64,000 nt of DNA from Isoetes taiwanensis (lineage: Eukaryota; Streptophyta; Lycopodiopsida; Isoetales; Isoetaceae): positions 7,535,130 to 7,599,129 of the forward strand of contig JAJEKV010000028.1 of assembly GCA_021234155.1 (NCBI GenBank), written 5' to 3'. Of this stretch, positions 37,155-49,299 are shown in pieces. Made by a program: the position numbers and the translations under genes. A model generated the notes under the pieces. It had not been told where the DNA came from and searched no databases. It saw only the letters and a program-made list of their open reading frames with translations. The stretch's first letter is position 1. Each line of letters starts with the position of its first letter.

Positions 37155-40100
37155 TTTTTTTGAGGGTAAGAGTGTGTTTTTGTTATTAATAATAGTAATA
37201 AAATATGTAGAGTCCCAATGGGGCGGCCAGGGAAGCATTAGGGCTATTATAAGGGTTCTTCAAAAATATGATGTGCGCATTCAAGGGAAGTCCTATTCCA
37301 CAACAAGATAATGGTAGAGAGACCCTATCCGGGTCAGCTATTCGCATTGCTTTCTCCACTAAACTCAAATCGCTCCACCATTAGATCTATCGCGGAAAGT
37401 CCGGGTCCTCGAGCTCATCCAATGGCATCTAAAGTAGTTATAGAATCCTCAATCTTTACCAATTCTCGGCCCAATCCCTATTGTAACTCATCATCCCCAT
37501 TTTCCCTTGCGGGTGGACAATGCCATTAAAGCAAACTTCCTTACAAAAAGACTCTTAAGTTTCTCAATAGAGATAGATTGCCCCCCAAAGTGATACATCG
37601 CGATCGTCTCCATATAATCCGCGTAGAGCCACACTCAACCGGAGGTATCAATACAACTGCTCAGGATCATAACAACATTCGCCATCAAGTTGATGCATAT
37701 GCAGCCTCATAATAGGGCATACCAAAACCGTAACTCAATTTTGGACGAAGAAGAGGTGTGAAAGAGATTCGCTTAGCCCTCGCACCCTGCAGGACACATG
37801 TCCGAAGACACACCTCTATGGGACCAGCCTTCACTTTAGTGTTGAGACCTCCTCGAGAGCCTCCCCATCTAAAATTGTATTCTCCTAGAGCATAATGGCT
37901 TCCGTGAGTTTGTTAAGAGGAGCTTAGCCGGCCGAACTATCTATTTGGAGCCTAGCCTCGCTTTAAGAGGGGAGTCAATGAAGATTCATATATACTTGTA
38001 CCATTGCATGTCTTCGGTCAAGACAAGACCATCACTTTTCCTCGTGACCAAGAGAATCGGCGAGAAGCTTTAACATCATCTAGGACCGCAGTATCTCTTT
38101 CTATCACCCTCCCCGCCTGCACCTCGAGCCCAAATCAACCAAGATATCCACCTATCGCTTTCCGATGCCGCAATTTTAAGATCCCATGGTCTCGCCCATT
38201 TCTAAAAGATGCGCGAGGATGAACTAATGCCAAGGGACGCCCATTCTCTTCCTCCCATACATGAGTGTTCCTTAATATAATCGACTTTCCTACCGAGGCA
38301 GCCCATGGGAATTACGCGACGCTTTGCACCTCCCTCCAAGCATAGCAAAGACGCTTCATGACCGGAGCCAGGGCCACCTTTAAAATTACATACAAAAAGG
38401 TTCTAGTTCATCCCTAGGAAGAGGATATTACCATGAATCTTGCAATGTGCATCAAAACTTCGCTTAACAAATGCCGTAGAGCAGAGATGTATCCCCTTGT
38501 AAAACTCGCTGCATAAATTCATTTTAGTTTGTCGCGGTGAAAGGGTCCCAAGATCCAATCCTCCCATCCCTTTATCCCTACATAGCTCGACCAAGCAACT
38601 TCAGCCATACCCCCAAATAAATCCTTTCTAATGATAACTCAGATTGATTATATATTCCTTTCTCGGGCTACCAAAGATCGACGTAGGAATATGTGAGCCG
38701 CCGTAACAAAGATAATAGCAACTCCGGCATTTCCTTCCTCGCTACGATAACCTTTAGGATGACCATACAACCTTTTTCTAAGTTTGTCTAGAATAGGGGC
38801 CCGTGAGACTCTTCATATTATCTCGAGACAGAGGGGCAAACCTAACAGCCTTAATTGTTTCCCCGCAGCCCAATGACTCTGGAAGCCCAATCCATTAGCA
38901 CGAGGGTCAATATCTCCCTCTAAAAGCCCATAGAACGAACATTTGGTGCCATTTAGCCCTATGCCTGATATAACCCTCAAAAGCAATCAATATCTCAATG
39001 AAAAGGAATGAAAGCCGCCATCACATACCTCGCCACAGGAACATAAAGGTGCTCATCCTCGCGATATTGCATGATTGTGAGTTTTTCGGGTTGATTCGTA
39101 GAACCATATACCATTGATGCCCTTCCAAGATTTCCTTTGAGATTAACCATCCTGTGAGAAGGTTGGCCATAATTAGAAAGGTATATAAGCTGCAACCCTC
39201 TAATACCCCTTCCCCGAAAGGTCAAAATACATCTTAAGGTTCACCCATTAACCAAAACAGCATGTAGAGAGGTAAATTTGTTCATTCCATTGAGATGTCT
39301 ATTATGAACCTTATTGAAACCTGGCGTGGCTTCATTTATGTACATCCCACCTAAGGAATCGTAGGCCTTCTAAAATCCATCTTAACAAGTAATAATAATT
39401 TTGCCGCAGGATCTCAGACTAATGCAACCTTTCTACCGCTAGGTAATCGTCCAAAATATACCTACCCGGCAAGTGCTCGGATTGTTCTTTCCAATAACTC
39501 GCTCAAGATAGCTTAAGACCTGCCATGCATGCTCTTCATGATAACCTTATATAAGACATTTTTGTTAGTGCAATGGGACGCCACTCTCTCCAAGTGATTG
39601 AGGTCTAGAGACTTTGGGACCAAGGTGATGAATCCCCGGCCATAGAGTTGATGTAACGTAGCAAGAGGACTGTGCCCTCAAACAAATTTCCACAAAGTTC
39701 CAGTCCAAGAGTCCTAAAACTCCACAAAGAATTCAGGAGGGAAGCCATCGTGGCCCTGGGACTTTACTGTACAGAGCATAGTATTTAAATATCTCCTCTC
39801 ATACCTACCGACGGCAGAAGAGGAGGCGGTTGTCATCCGCAAGTAATCTTATGTGCCCACTAACTGGGCCAACCAAAGAGAGGTTTGGGATTACAAGAAG
39901 ATGGGAGATTGTCTCATGGGAATTGAGCCCCGAAAAGTCGTCCCGAATAAAACTTTGATAGCCCCGTGGATCGAAGCATATTTTGACGCTATCTCTAAAT
40001 TGGAAGTAATATCGTTTTCAACTGCCTCGCCATTTTAAAGAAGCACTTTAGAGTTTTCATGATCCGACTCGCTGCACTCACTTTGTTTTAGGAATCCAAC

Positions 40101-41184
40101 CGGCACTCGGCTTCCTCCCTCTCAATAGCTTTGGCTTTTATTTCCGCCCTCCTCTCTAAGGATTGTTTCGTCTTCTCGCTATGTGATCAAGTAATGCATC
40201 CCCGCCTTTGACTCCTTAGCTGTTGTACACTCCACATTTTTTCTTTCTGAATTTCGCTACTCCTCCTTGCCCCATTTCTTGATCCACATCTTCATAAGGC
40301 TGGATCTTAACCCAAGCCTTCATGGAAGGTGGTAGGCATCTCCGTGATTAGTTAGAGAAGCCGTGAAAGTCCTAGCTAACCGGCACGCTTCCCTTCCCTA
40401 ATAGGGAGGTAGTATTGAACTTCTTGAAAAAGGCACATTCCCTCCTCTCTTCTAGTAGGGGATGTTTCCAACACCAACTTCAGCACATGGTCCAATGAGA
40501 GAGCAAGCTCTCCTTCAACATAGCATCCGCCGGCCCTAAAGGAGGCTAACCTATTGAATGCTGTAGAACCCGTCAGTGGCAAGATACCTCGCCATGCCCC
40601 TTCGGGTTATTAGACCAGAGAATGCGCCATAGATGGAGTGAATTCAGGGGAGAAGCCAACGCTTTAGAAGTGAGTTCCACGTGAACTTCCTCCTCTTGTA
40701 GTAAATTCCTCGCAACCCACTTTTTGATCCCATACACTGCCATATCTGCATCCCTCCAAGGACCCAATTTCAACCCAAAACCCTCGATGAGTTATCTGCA
40801 GCTCTATCTCTCCACATAGCCGCCTCTTTCTCAAGCAGTGTATATTAGAGGCATAAATGTTGATGAGCCCCCACATACAATTATTTGTTTCCAAAAAATT
40901 ACAACCTCGCCATCTACCACCAAGATATTGATATTTTGGACTTGTCCCTTCCATAAGATACGTGCCCTCCCTTTAGTTCCTTCAGCCGCATAACTAAAGG
41001 GAGGAGTAATTACCTCCAACCCAACCGCCATGGACTCCTCGGCTCAGTCTCAGAAGTCTATATGTTCTCGGGCTAGAAGGATGACATCCGCCTTCATAGA
41101 CTGGAAGAAGCCGCTAACACTCACCACGCTTTAAGAACAATTCTTGATGCCACGCAAATTCCATTGGTATGAGACAATAATCAT
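37155..41184 (-). pseudogene. LINE 3 ORF2 remnant: endonuclease, reverse transcriptase, zinc-binding end
   Basis: Translation on the minus strand starts at ATG 41184 and reads WNLRGIKN, SMKADVILLARE (family: ILLQET), LINIYASN, EIELQITHRGFW and later DRFY: an L1 apurinic-type endonuclease. Reverse transcriptase follows with VPGP near 39765, FITLVPKS near 39620, RYILDDYLAVERLH near 39475-39435, the catalytic box as MQYREDEHLY near 39075-39045 in place of MQYADDTHLY, and GMGGLDLG near 38570-38540. A degraded Cys/His end is possible near 37800. The copy ends in a minus-strand A7 (T run 37155-37161). Numerous shifts and stops and the altered catalytic YADD show it is dead. Confidence 0.75.
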
Positions 41185-41554
41185 GAGTTAAAAGTTGTGG
41201 ACGGGCCACTATACTCAAGTATCATCGTACGTGAAAGGCAAAGGAAGAGGTCGCTTTCCTTTTCATCTCACCCGAAGACTGACTCATACTTGCATCGTTT
41301 ATTTTTCTTCCCGGCAGCAAATGGATTCTCTAGTATCTCCACGCACCGTTGTACCTATTTCATTATCTCCGCCTGCTTGAGTTAAGGCTCTTTTTGATTC
41401 CTCTGCAGCCGCTCAAGAAGCCTTTAAGCTCGAAAGTATTCTTGGTTATCAAACCCGCGTAGAGCCCTTCCCAAAGAGAAGAAAACCAAATATATTTGTG
41501 ACGTATTTTACATTGGTTGAGGGGAGTTCCATTATTTTGAGTTCGCCACTCATG

Positions 41555-42333
41555 TCATGAGAGCCTCCGGGTTTCCCCGCCAAATTTTCTAGCTCTTATA
41601 CCATGTTTGGAGGCCACCACTTGCCATTGAGTCTCCCCACCCGTGGTGTCCACTTTAGAACATGGCACACCGGTCGCTGCTTTCCACACACACCTGATGA
41701 AGAAGGGGTAGCAAAGCTGGTGCTGAGCCGGAGTAAATGGGGAGTGACCGCAACGCGGAGGGGAACATGTGTCCCTTGAGGCTTCCTCCTGTGTCGCCCC
41801 TACCATGCATATGTTCTTCATTACACAAGTTCCCTGAGGCATTTTGATCATTGACGCTTGTCCGCTTCGCTGGGTTTGATCACTTCTTCTAGTTCCACAT
41901 TTGGGGAAATTATCTCCCTATTTCCCATCCATTTAATAGCTTGAAAGTAAAACTTAAAGCAGCACATACCACTTCTTTCACAGCCACTTTGGGATTCAAG
42001 GTTGGTCGATGGGGCAACACAAATTCTAGGCCTTGGCTTATAGAGTGAGATACATATGAGCCTAGCTGGGTTGGCAATACTTTGTGGAACCGTGACTAGT
42101 AGGTCTTCGGTGGAAGATAATTTTATTTCAAAACCAAAGAAGGGATTTTGATACGAGAGCTTGTCGCGGGAGAAAGCCCGTGTAGAACCGTACAAAAATG
42201 AAGCTTCGCGACGTAACCAATCTATCCGACAATCAGCTTCGGCATCAGGCCAAACATGATGAGAAAAGTTACTCAAAGGTTTTAGCGACAGGGTGTTGGG
42301 GCAAACTAACTCTTCATGTGAGCCGATAGCCAT
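41555..42333 (-). pseudogene. LINE 3 ORF1 remnant
   Basis: Two consecutive minus-strand frames, 42333-41848 (161 codons) and 41851-41555 (98 codons), lie directly upstream of the ORF2 endonuclease in the same direction. The second ends with GGETQWQVVASKHGIRARKF, like the W-Q-V-V-x-K ending of plant LINE ORF1 proteins, which bind the element's RNA. No clear zinc knuckle remains. ORF1 may begin farther upstream, near 42.7 kb. Confidence 0.5.
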
Positions 42334-43800
42334 GAGTTTAACCTCAAGGCAAGTCCGTGAAGCCCCGCGAAAAGCCCACTAATGGAAAGGCCAGGATCAA
42401 ACTTTCCGTGATACCTTTTTGTGCATCTCGCATCAATTACCATCGAAATTACCTTTCTATCTCCACACACGCCATTGACCAATCCAGTTCGTTTGTAGTT
42501 ACTACCCGTGGTTCCTCAGACGCAGACCTTCTCAGAATGCTTTGACAAACCACGACCTTTGTGTTTCCTAAGTAGTAGCATGAGTTTGCTTTTGAAATCC
42601 ACTGAATCTTTGTTCAAATCATTCCCTACCGACCGGCCCTTTCCAAGTCGAACTCCTTTGAATGATTCCACCCTCGCTTTGTGTAAAATTCCTCGCGCAT
42701 TACTCCTATCCTTATGATGCTCGATCCAATATTCTTTTCCCTATTTCATGTAAAATCTCGGGCCATATGTTTTTCCTTCCCCGTAAGGCTTTCTCACAAT
42801 AGCTGCATCTACATTCGCTAGTTTACTATTTGCTTCCATTGCTATCTACCGCTTACATTAAGCATCGTCTATGGTTGAGTCCGGATGTATTTGTTAATCG
42901 AACGGATCCTTTTCTCGCCATTCTCACCATTCTGTTGCTACATCTCTCATGGTTAAGGCCCCGACATTTTGCATTCTTGAGTGGATTATATTTCAATCAC
43001 ACTAACTCTACCAGTTCTAACATTGAGTTTTTCGCTTATTGATGGCCCCAAGAGCACTCACACACATGCAATGGAGCCCGATCTTCTCTTCCTTTAACCC
43101 GCCTGCCCATTTTCGCTTGCTCCCTTTGGGGAGTGGTCTGTGCTATGCGCAAGCCGTAGACATTTGTAACTAGGCTAGAGTTTTATCCACAAAATATTGA
43201 TTGATTTACCTTCTTTGCAGTATATGTGGGCCCCGCTTTTGATGATTCCTTCCGCCGAAGCCCCATCACCTCGGGATGGTTTACGTGAGAGCCCCAATGG
43301 GTCGGGCGGCTAGCCGTTGGTTCATTCGTCTCCCCGGATCGCGGGTAAAGGGAGAATCGAGGGCCTCTTGCCCTGCGAATCAATTGGCTCAGCCTACAAC
43401 CATGCTAGTCGCCGCGGAGCCACCGCCCAAAATCTTGGCAATCAACTGCCTTCCCAGCCTACTATTGTTTAAATTGGTACCGCAGACGTCGCCTCTCGAG
43501 CTCGGCCAAATTTGTTGTAGGGCACCATTCTTCCTATTCTTCCTCCACTATTGTTTCTCTGTATCATTTACTCCTTTGTCCGATCTCCTTATCGGCCATC
43601 GATTTCAATCTCTCTCCCAAGAAGGGCTTTTGCCTTATTTCTGCAAGCTTAATGCGGTTTAACAGGGCCGGGCGACCGCGTGGAGGGGCGCTCATCCGGG
43701 CCCCGCGATCGGTCTTCATCCGGCAGCAAATTTGCCGGAATCCGCAACAGCCGTCGCCGCTTTCGGGCCAGCGCTTTAATAGCCACGCCGCCATTCATTC
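42334..43800. other. Probable 5' part of LINE 3 and unassigned DNA
   Basis: 42.33-42.73 kb may be the broken start of LINE 3 ORF1 (minus). A 128-codon plus-strand frame at 43276-43662 and GC-rich text to 43800 show no recognised domain. Confidence 0.4.
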
Positions 43801-44055
43801 AGCCTTTTGGAGTTCGTAATTCATGTTTCGTTGGACAAGACAAATGGGTTAAATGAGAAATAGGTAAATTTTAATAAAAAGGACCAAAAGGAAAAAATTT
43901 GATATTTCGAGAAGGAAATGAAAAGCAAGAAAATGAAGCAAGCATAGATAAAATGGCCATGACAGATAGAAAGGTAAAGAAAAAGTTGTGGAGAGCCGAG
44001 AGAACAACGTTAAATTAAGAGAATATGATACAAAGAATTAAAAAGGAGTAGTGAA
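43801..44055 (+). repeat. Purine-rich block left of the inverted repeat
   Basis: A/G-rich text with AAAATGAAGCAAGCATAGAT, the same word family as at 36.5-37.1 kb. It stops at the start of the left inverted arm at 44056. Confidence 0.5.
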
Positions 44056-45256
44056 TGTAACGAACTCCAGTGGTTTACTGTCTCAAGATAAGAGGGTGTA
44101 GATCATCTAACCACTTTGTTGATATGCGCGCCCATGGGTTATGCTAGTAGTGGTATTTAAAACCATAGGAAATATATCAAGTAAAGGTTATATAAGCGTA
44201 TGTTAGATTAATGTATGGACTTATAAAAATATGCTAAACATGGCATTAGATTGTGATGCATATACACATGCATTACGTGCAGGCGCGCGGTATGTGATTG
44301 CATGCACAACACTTGTCCATCATGCATATGCATTGAGATTTCTAGTCATTGTGTATATATATTGGATGTGAACAAAGGAGAGGGTGCCTTGGTTTGGTGA
44401 AGGATCGTGAGTTTATTGTTCTCTCTACCTATTCTCTAGAGAAGGAGAGGCTGGCCTAATTGTGGAACAACGTATGTAAACCTGAAGGAGCTTCGCGTGA
44501 TGGGAAGCAGGAAATAGAAGCAAAGGAAGGCGATCCAGCCTAATAAGAAGTAGAATCAATCCAGAAACCGGTGGTGGGGATTTGACGCTGCTTGGGGATT
44601 TGATGAGCGCTTGGTCCGCCATATTGTTTGGTTATGCTTCCAGAATATGTGAATTATCTCTAGACATTAGTGTAATTATGGTATTACCCGGAAGTTATGG
44701 TTGTTTATATGTTAAGGAAGTCATGTTCTTGCTTTGAGATGCGGCTGCATGAGACGTTGTCACCGGTTATGTAATATCTTGGTATGAACCTTATCAGGTT
44801 GCATTGCTCTATGGTTGTTCTTGAAGCAAGATTTAATGAGGATTCTATGATATCTCGACATTGATCAACCCGTGAAGGTTATTGGTGATATTCCTATCTT
44901 GTGAAGCTCGCGATGGATGATGTTGCATCTCAAAATCCAACATCTTCTGAGGGGTGGAATGGTCGATTCGCGATCCGCGTTGTGATGACTGCATCGGATG
45001 GCATGTTGTGATTTACGCCCACCGAGGGTGGTCGTGGTAATCTCCGCATCCGCCGCATGGCCCGTTGGATGAGTTGAACCTCGGTGACGCATGTAAGATG
45101 GAGATGGTTCCCCGGGTCGCAACCCGTGGATTACGCTGGCATATGTGCATACATAGAGAAGGTTGCGGTGAATGTAAACCCGCTTGTAGTCCGAGTTCTA
45201 ATTAATGGCAGGCATGAGGAGCAGTAAATCTATTGTCTTCTTTATCTTGATGTTAT

Positions 45257-47263
45257 CTTATATTATAATGTTATAGTGTATTGAATGGGATCCAAAATTT
45301 CAACCAATGGTTTACTGATCGACAAAAATTGACTTTTAATTTTGTTTCTTCTAAGGTTTTACCTTGCTTTAGGTTTCTTCCTTTGGGCGCTTTTTGTTGG
45401 CTATGGCCCGCCTCTTTTGATTCATTTTATGGCTTGATTGCTTCGCTTATCGAGGCTTGCAACGATATGCCGTGAAGTTGAGCGAAAAAGTGCCACACAA
45501 CTTGCAATGAAGCAAGCAGATCTATGCTCGAAAGGTAAAGCCTTAGAATCACCGTGCTAGCTATACGGGCGCCCTCGCTTAAGGCCCAACATGGATTTTT
45601 TTGATTTTGGATGTTATCACCAGATTCTATATTAAGCAGAAAGAGAGGTTCAGATCTCAAGAAATAGTGATAAGCTCGGTTGCTACCATCTATTCTTAAT
45701 TCCATAATGATAGCCCCTCACAAAGCCTTAATTTTAGCAACAACATGGTGAAAAGTTGTGAAATTGGTGTGATAATTGCAACATGATGAACAACCGATCG
45801 GCCGTAGGTTGTGCTTACATCTCGGACGCTAAATTTATAAATTTATGGATTCTAGCCTCTTTAAGTTGTATAAGGAGAACACATAAGTTCAACACTGCAT
45901 TGAAACAAGGGCGCCCATTTTTCAGATCTTGGGTACTTGATTTTTTTCTCGCGGAGAGATCTCACGCTTTAGATTACCTAACTTATGATGTCTCATTGTA
46001 AGATCCATAATTGCTAGTACCATCAAAGCTACTCATCATAAATGGGCTTTTGTCACAAGCTATATAAGACAAAGTTGAGAAGGCCATGCATGTCTATGGA
46101 CATAGTATAGTAGTTGCTCTATATCAGAGATAACCTACAATATAGAACAAATCTTTTTACCACAAACGTGATGAATATTAACAAGACCGCTGATTGATTA
46201 GCAATAAAATACAAACAAGTTAGCTCTACCGCTCATCCGGAATAGTGGCATAGAACTTTGAACACTTGCCCTTAAAATTGAAGATTTGCCTTTAAAGAAT
46301 TGAAGCATACATTTGAAGGCATGTTGCCCTTTAGACGATGCAATTCTATATTAAGTAGGTAGTTGATGCCCCATGGTTGAATTTACATGTTAGAATTTCT
46401 TTGAATCAATAGTCTATTGTTAGATTTAAAGAAAAAATAAACACCGCTTCCTTTATGCAATTCTCATGTTAACTTTACAAGTACTGTGTTGCCAAATAGG
46501 ACTCAAATAAACGAAAAATAGTAACATCACTATAATAGTATGGTTGGGACTTTAAGCACAACAAAAATGTTGCTATTGTCTATGATACATTTGGTTGAGG
46601 ACTATCATTGCCAGACAAGAAGGTTCCCTTTAAAGAATAATTCAATGGCGAATTGGGTTCCCTAAAATAGAGGCATAGAAGGCATAACTAATTGAACCTT
46701 GATAACATTGTTGGCTTATCATTTAAGCTGTGTTTTAGCTTATGCCCATAATTCCATAGTCCACTCGCGACTTGGCGCCTATAATTTCATGCTTTCCTAC
46801 TTAATGATGCGGGCTTGCTCTTTAGTAACATTATTATGTTGTGTGTGAGTGCATCGGGTGTCGAATCAAAACCTTGGCAGAGGTTCAAATACCATTGGCT
46901 ACCGTGATAGGGATGTGTGTCTCATGTTCTAATAACAAGATGACTTTGACATAAGCAAGGGGTGATATGTCGGGATATGCCTTAATTCCACAATGACAAC
47001 AACAACAATAGTGTGTATCTCTCCACCTTGATCTTCTAAGTGCAAAGAGGATACTTTTACTCAACATGGAGCAAAAGGAGAGCCTTTACAATACCATATT
47101 TTATAAAATTATTTCTAATTTCAAGTAAGTGTTGGAAATTCTTATTGATTGGCATGAAGGAAGGAATACCTGAGTTAAGACCAACCGCTAGGGTGTCTCT
47201 ACTATTCTTTTCAACATCCCTATAAGTTCTGATATGTCAAAGAACGCTGGCAATCGCTACTAG
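45257..47263. mobile_element. About 2.0 kb insertion in the left inverted arm
   Basis: Absent from the matching place in the right arm, where the two flanks are directly joined near 57607. It contains several short frames, such as 45705-45427 (-) and 45783-46001 (+), without recognised domains. Borders are accurate to perhaps 10 bp; no target-site duplication or terminal repeat is clear. Confidence 0.6.
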
Positions 47264-48060
47264 TATGCTAGATTGCTTTGTGGTTACCGTTGAAATGCTC
47301 CTCAAATATTTCCTCCCCCACTTAGTCCTCAGGATCAACCCCTTGTATTGTCTCAGTGTATGTTTAAGAGGGTAGGTCCCGGAAATGCAGAATGCAAAGA
47401 GATCTCAGAGGGAGGAAGTCCGATGACGCGAAAGCCACGGAGTCCGGGGATGAGGCTGCTATGGAGGGACGCTCAGGCCCTCAAGTGGAAGTTGAATAGA
47501 AACCTAGGAGCCACTCCATTTGGCTAAGGGAAGTTACCGGAGCACCAAGGAGCTTTATCTCAAGAAGGTAAATTTATGGTTTATCGCATATATCTTTATT
47601 GGCAAGTATATAAATCTCATGACCTAACTTAGATGTTACATATTATGCAACGGCCTGTACAAGGGCTAGGTCCGTTTCGGTATCGAGTTTAAAGTTCACA
47701 CCTTCTAGTCGCGGGAATTAGGGGCTAAGAGTTCAAGAGATTCTACTATAAAGCAGAATGTTCCTCGCGATTGGCAAATGCACCAAATTTCAGATGAGTC
47801 AAGTGGAGAAATGACATTGTATTCAAGGATTGATAGTTTCTTAAGTTTTGATTGTTATTCCCATGCCAGTAAGAGAGAACGCTAACTTTAACGCGTCATC
47901 AACAAGGAGCTAAACTTCGGTCGAAGTTATCGAAAATGAAATCGAAATATTAAGAAGGACGTTTTCACGCGCGTACGAACAACGCACATGATAACTGTGA
48001 AGGTATGTTCCCACAAATTACATAACCCGGGTAGATTGTCTAACAGGCCACACCGCTACT

Positions 48061-48540
48061 TTAAAGCAGACCATAGTTGTAGTCAGCAACAAGGAATAGA
48101 CGAGAACACAGCAGCATAATTATGAATGCTGCGTTGAGGTTTTTCATCACAGTTAGTGTTCCTTTGTATAGTCGATTAATATTGCATAAAGGATGTGACG
48201 ACAGCGGATAGTCATCTTTACTTTGGTGATGCTTCAGCAAAGACGAACTGTTTTCCATGTACATTTTACGATGGTCTTGAAGGAAAAGCGGACAAAACTC
48301 TATAGCGCACATATGGTTATTGCTTTTGAAGATATCATTGGCTTTACGTCTCAAACTACATAAGCAGGTTGAGATAGATGTATGTGGATTAAAGACCATG
48401 GACGAAGAAATATGGGGAAGACGAGGGAAGTTGTTAGAGGACAGGGTAGTAGAGCCTGATAGGTAATGTAATTTAGGGAGATCGCAGAAACAGGGTTTCC
48501 AGATCATTAAAGCTACATGTGATAAGAGACGAAAAACCAT
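48061..48540 (-). other. Open frame of 159 codons, unrecognised
   Basis: Uninterrupted minus-strand frame starting inside the left arm of the hairpin at 48509-48670. It is Cys-, His- and Ser-rich (for example HMCAIEFCPLFLQDHRK) with a hydrophobic end. No family is recognised. An open frame this long is unusual among the broken frames around it, but chance remains possible. Confidence 0.25.
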
Positions 48541-48670
48541 CGAGTTGGCTAAAAGCTTAGTCTGGGTGATTTAGCAGCGAAAGTTAGTCTTTTGCATTTA
48601 AGTTACTTTTAAATGCAAAAAAAGACTGCTTCTTTAGCCAACTCGATGGTTTCTTATCCACATGGCTTTT
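48509..48670. repeat. Long imperfect hairpin
   Basis: Outer arms at 48509-48556 and 48628-48670 pair through AACCATCGAGTTGGCTAAA and its complement. Inner arms AGTCTTTTGCATTTA (48586-48600) and TAAATGCAAAAAAAGACT (48610-48627) close on a 9-base loop. About 29 bases are unpaired on the left side only. Composition and arm length resemble a foldback element or a small-RNA hairpin. Confidence 0.8.
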
Positions 48671-49299
48671 GGTGATTCTCGGCTCAGCTTATGTTCTCGA
48701 TGCGCCTCAATTGCACATTGCCACAATAGTAATAAACATGGGCATTCCTGCAATACCCTTCCATTATACAACAACTTCCCTCATTAACCTACATATGGCT
48801 TAAGCTCACTATTCTCGGCCCAAATTGGTGCGCTCCAACTTAATCTACCACATATACCTAAATACATCTAAGTGCATCAATCCCTGCCACTAGCATGTAT
48901 AAAGTTTGAACCAACTTATAATGGTACCAGATAATTATTTACTACACATGTTCGCCGACGAGCAAACATCTGGCTACTATAGGGTTAATCCACTTTTTCC
49001 TACCAGATAATAGCGCACTATAAAATACTAAGCCCAATTATGGAAAGAGAGATACTCTCACTGACTAGATATGTATTCATGACACATCTTGGTGGCCAAA
49101 TCCAAGAGCGACAAATAAAGCATAATCACATCCCCCATCCGGTATCTTATGGCATTACAATCCCAATACGCCAAGTAAATTCAAGGAACCTAAAGTATAC
49201 TATGTTCAATATAGTTTAACAAGGACTTTTCAAAAGGAAAACTCACGAACATGCCGCTAGCAACTTCATGAACCCTTGAATTTATCTCTTTAAGCAATG
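48671..49299. other. No gene recognised, interior of the gypsy-bearing insertion
   Basis: AT-rich text with no readable gag or protease motif. Confidence 0.4.
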
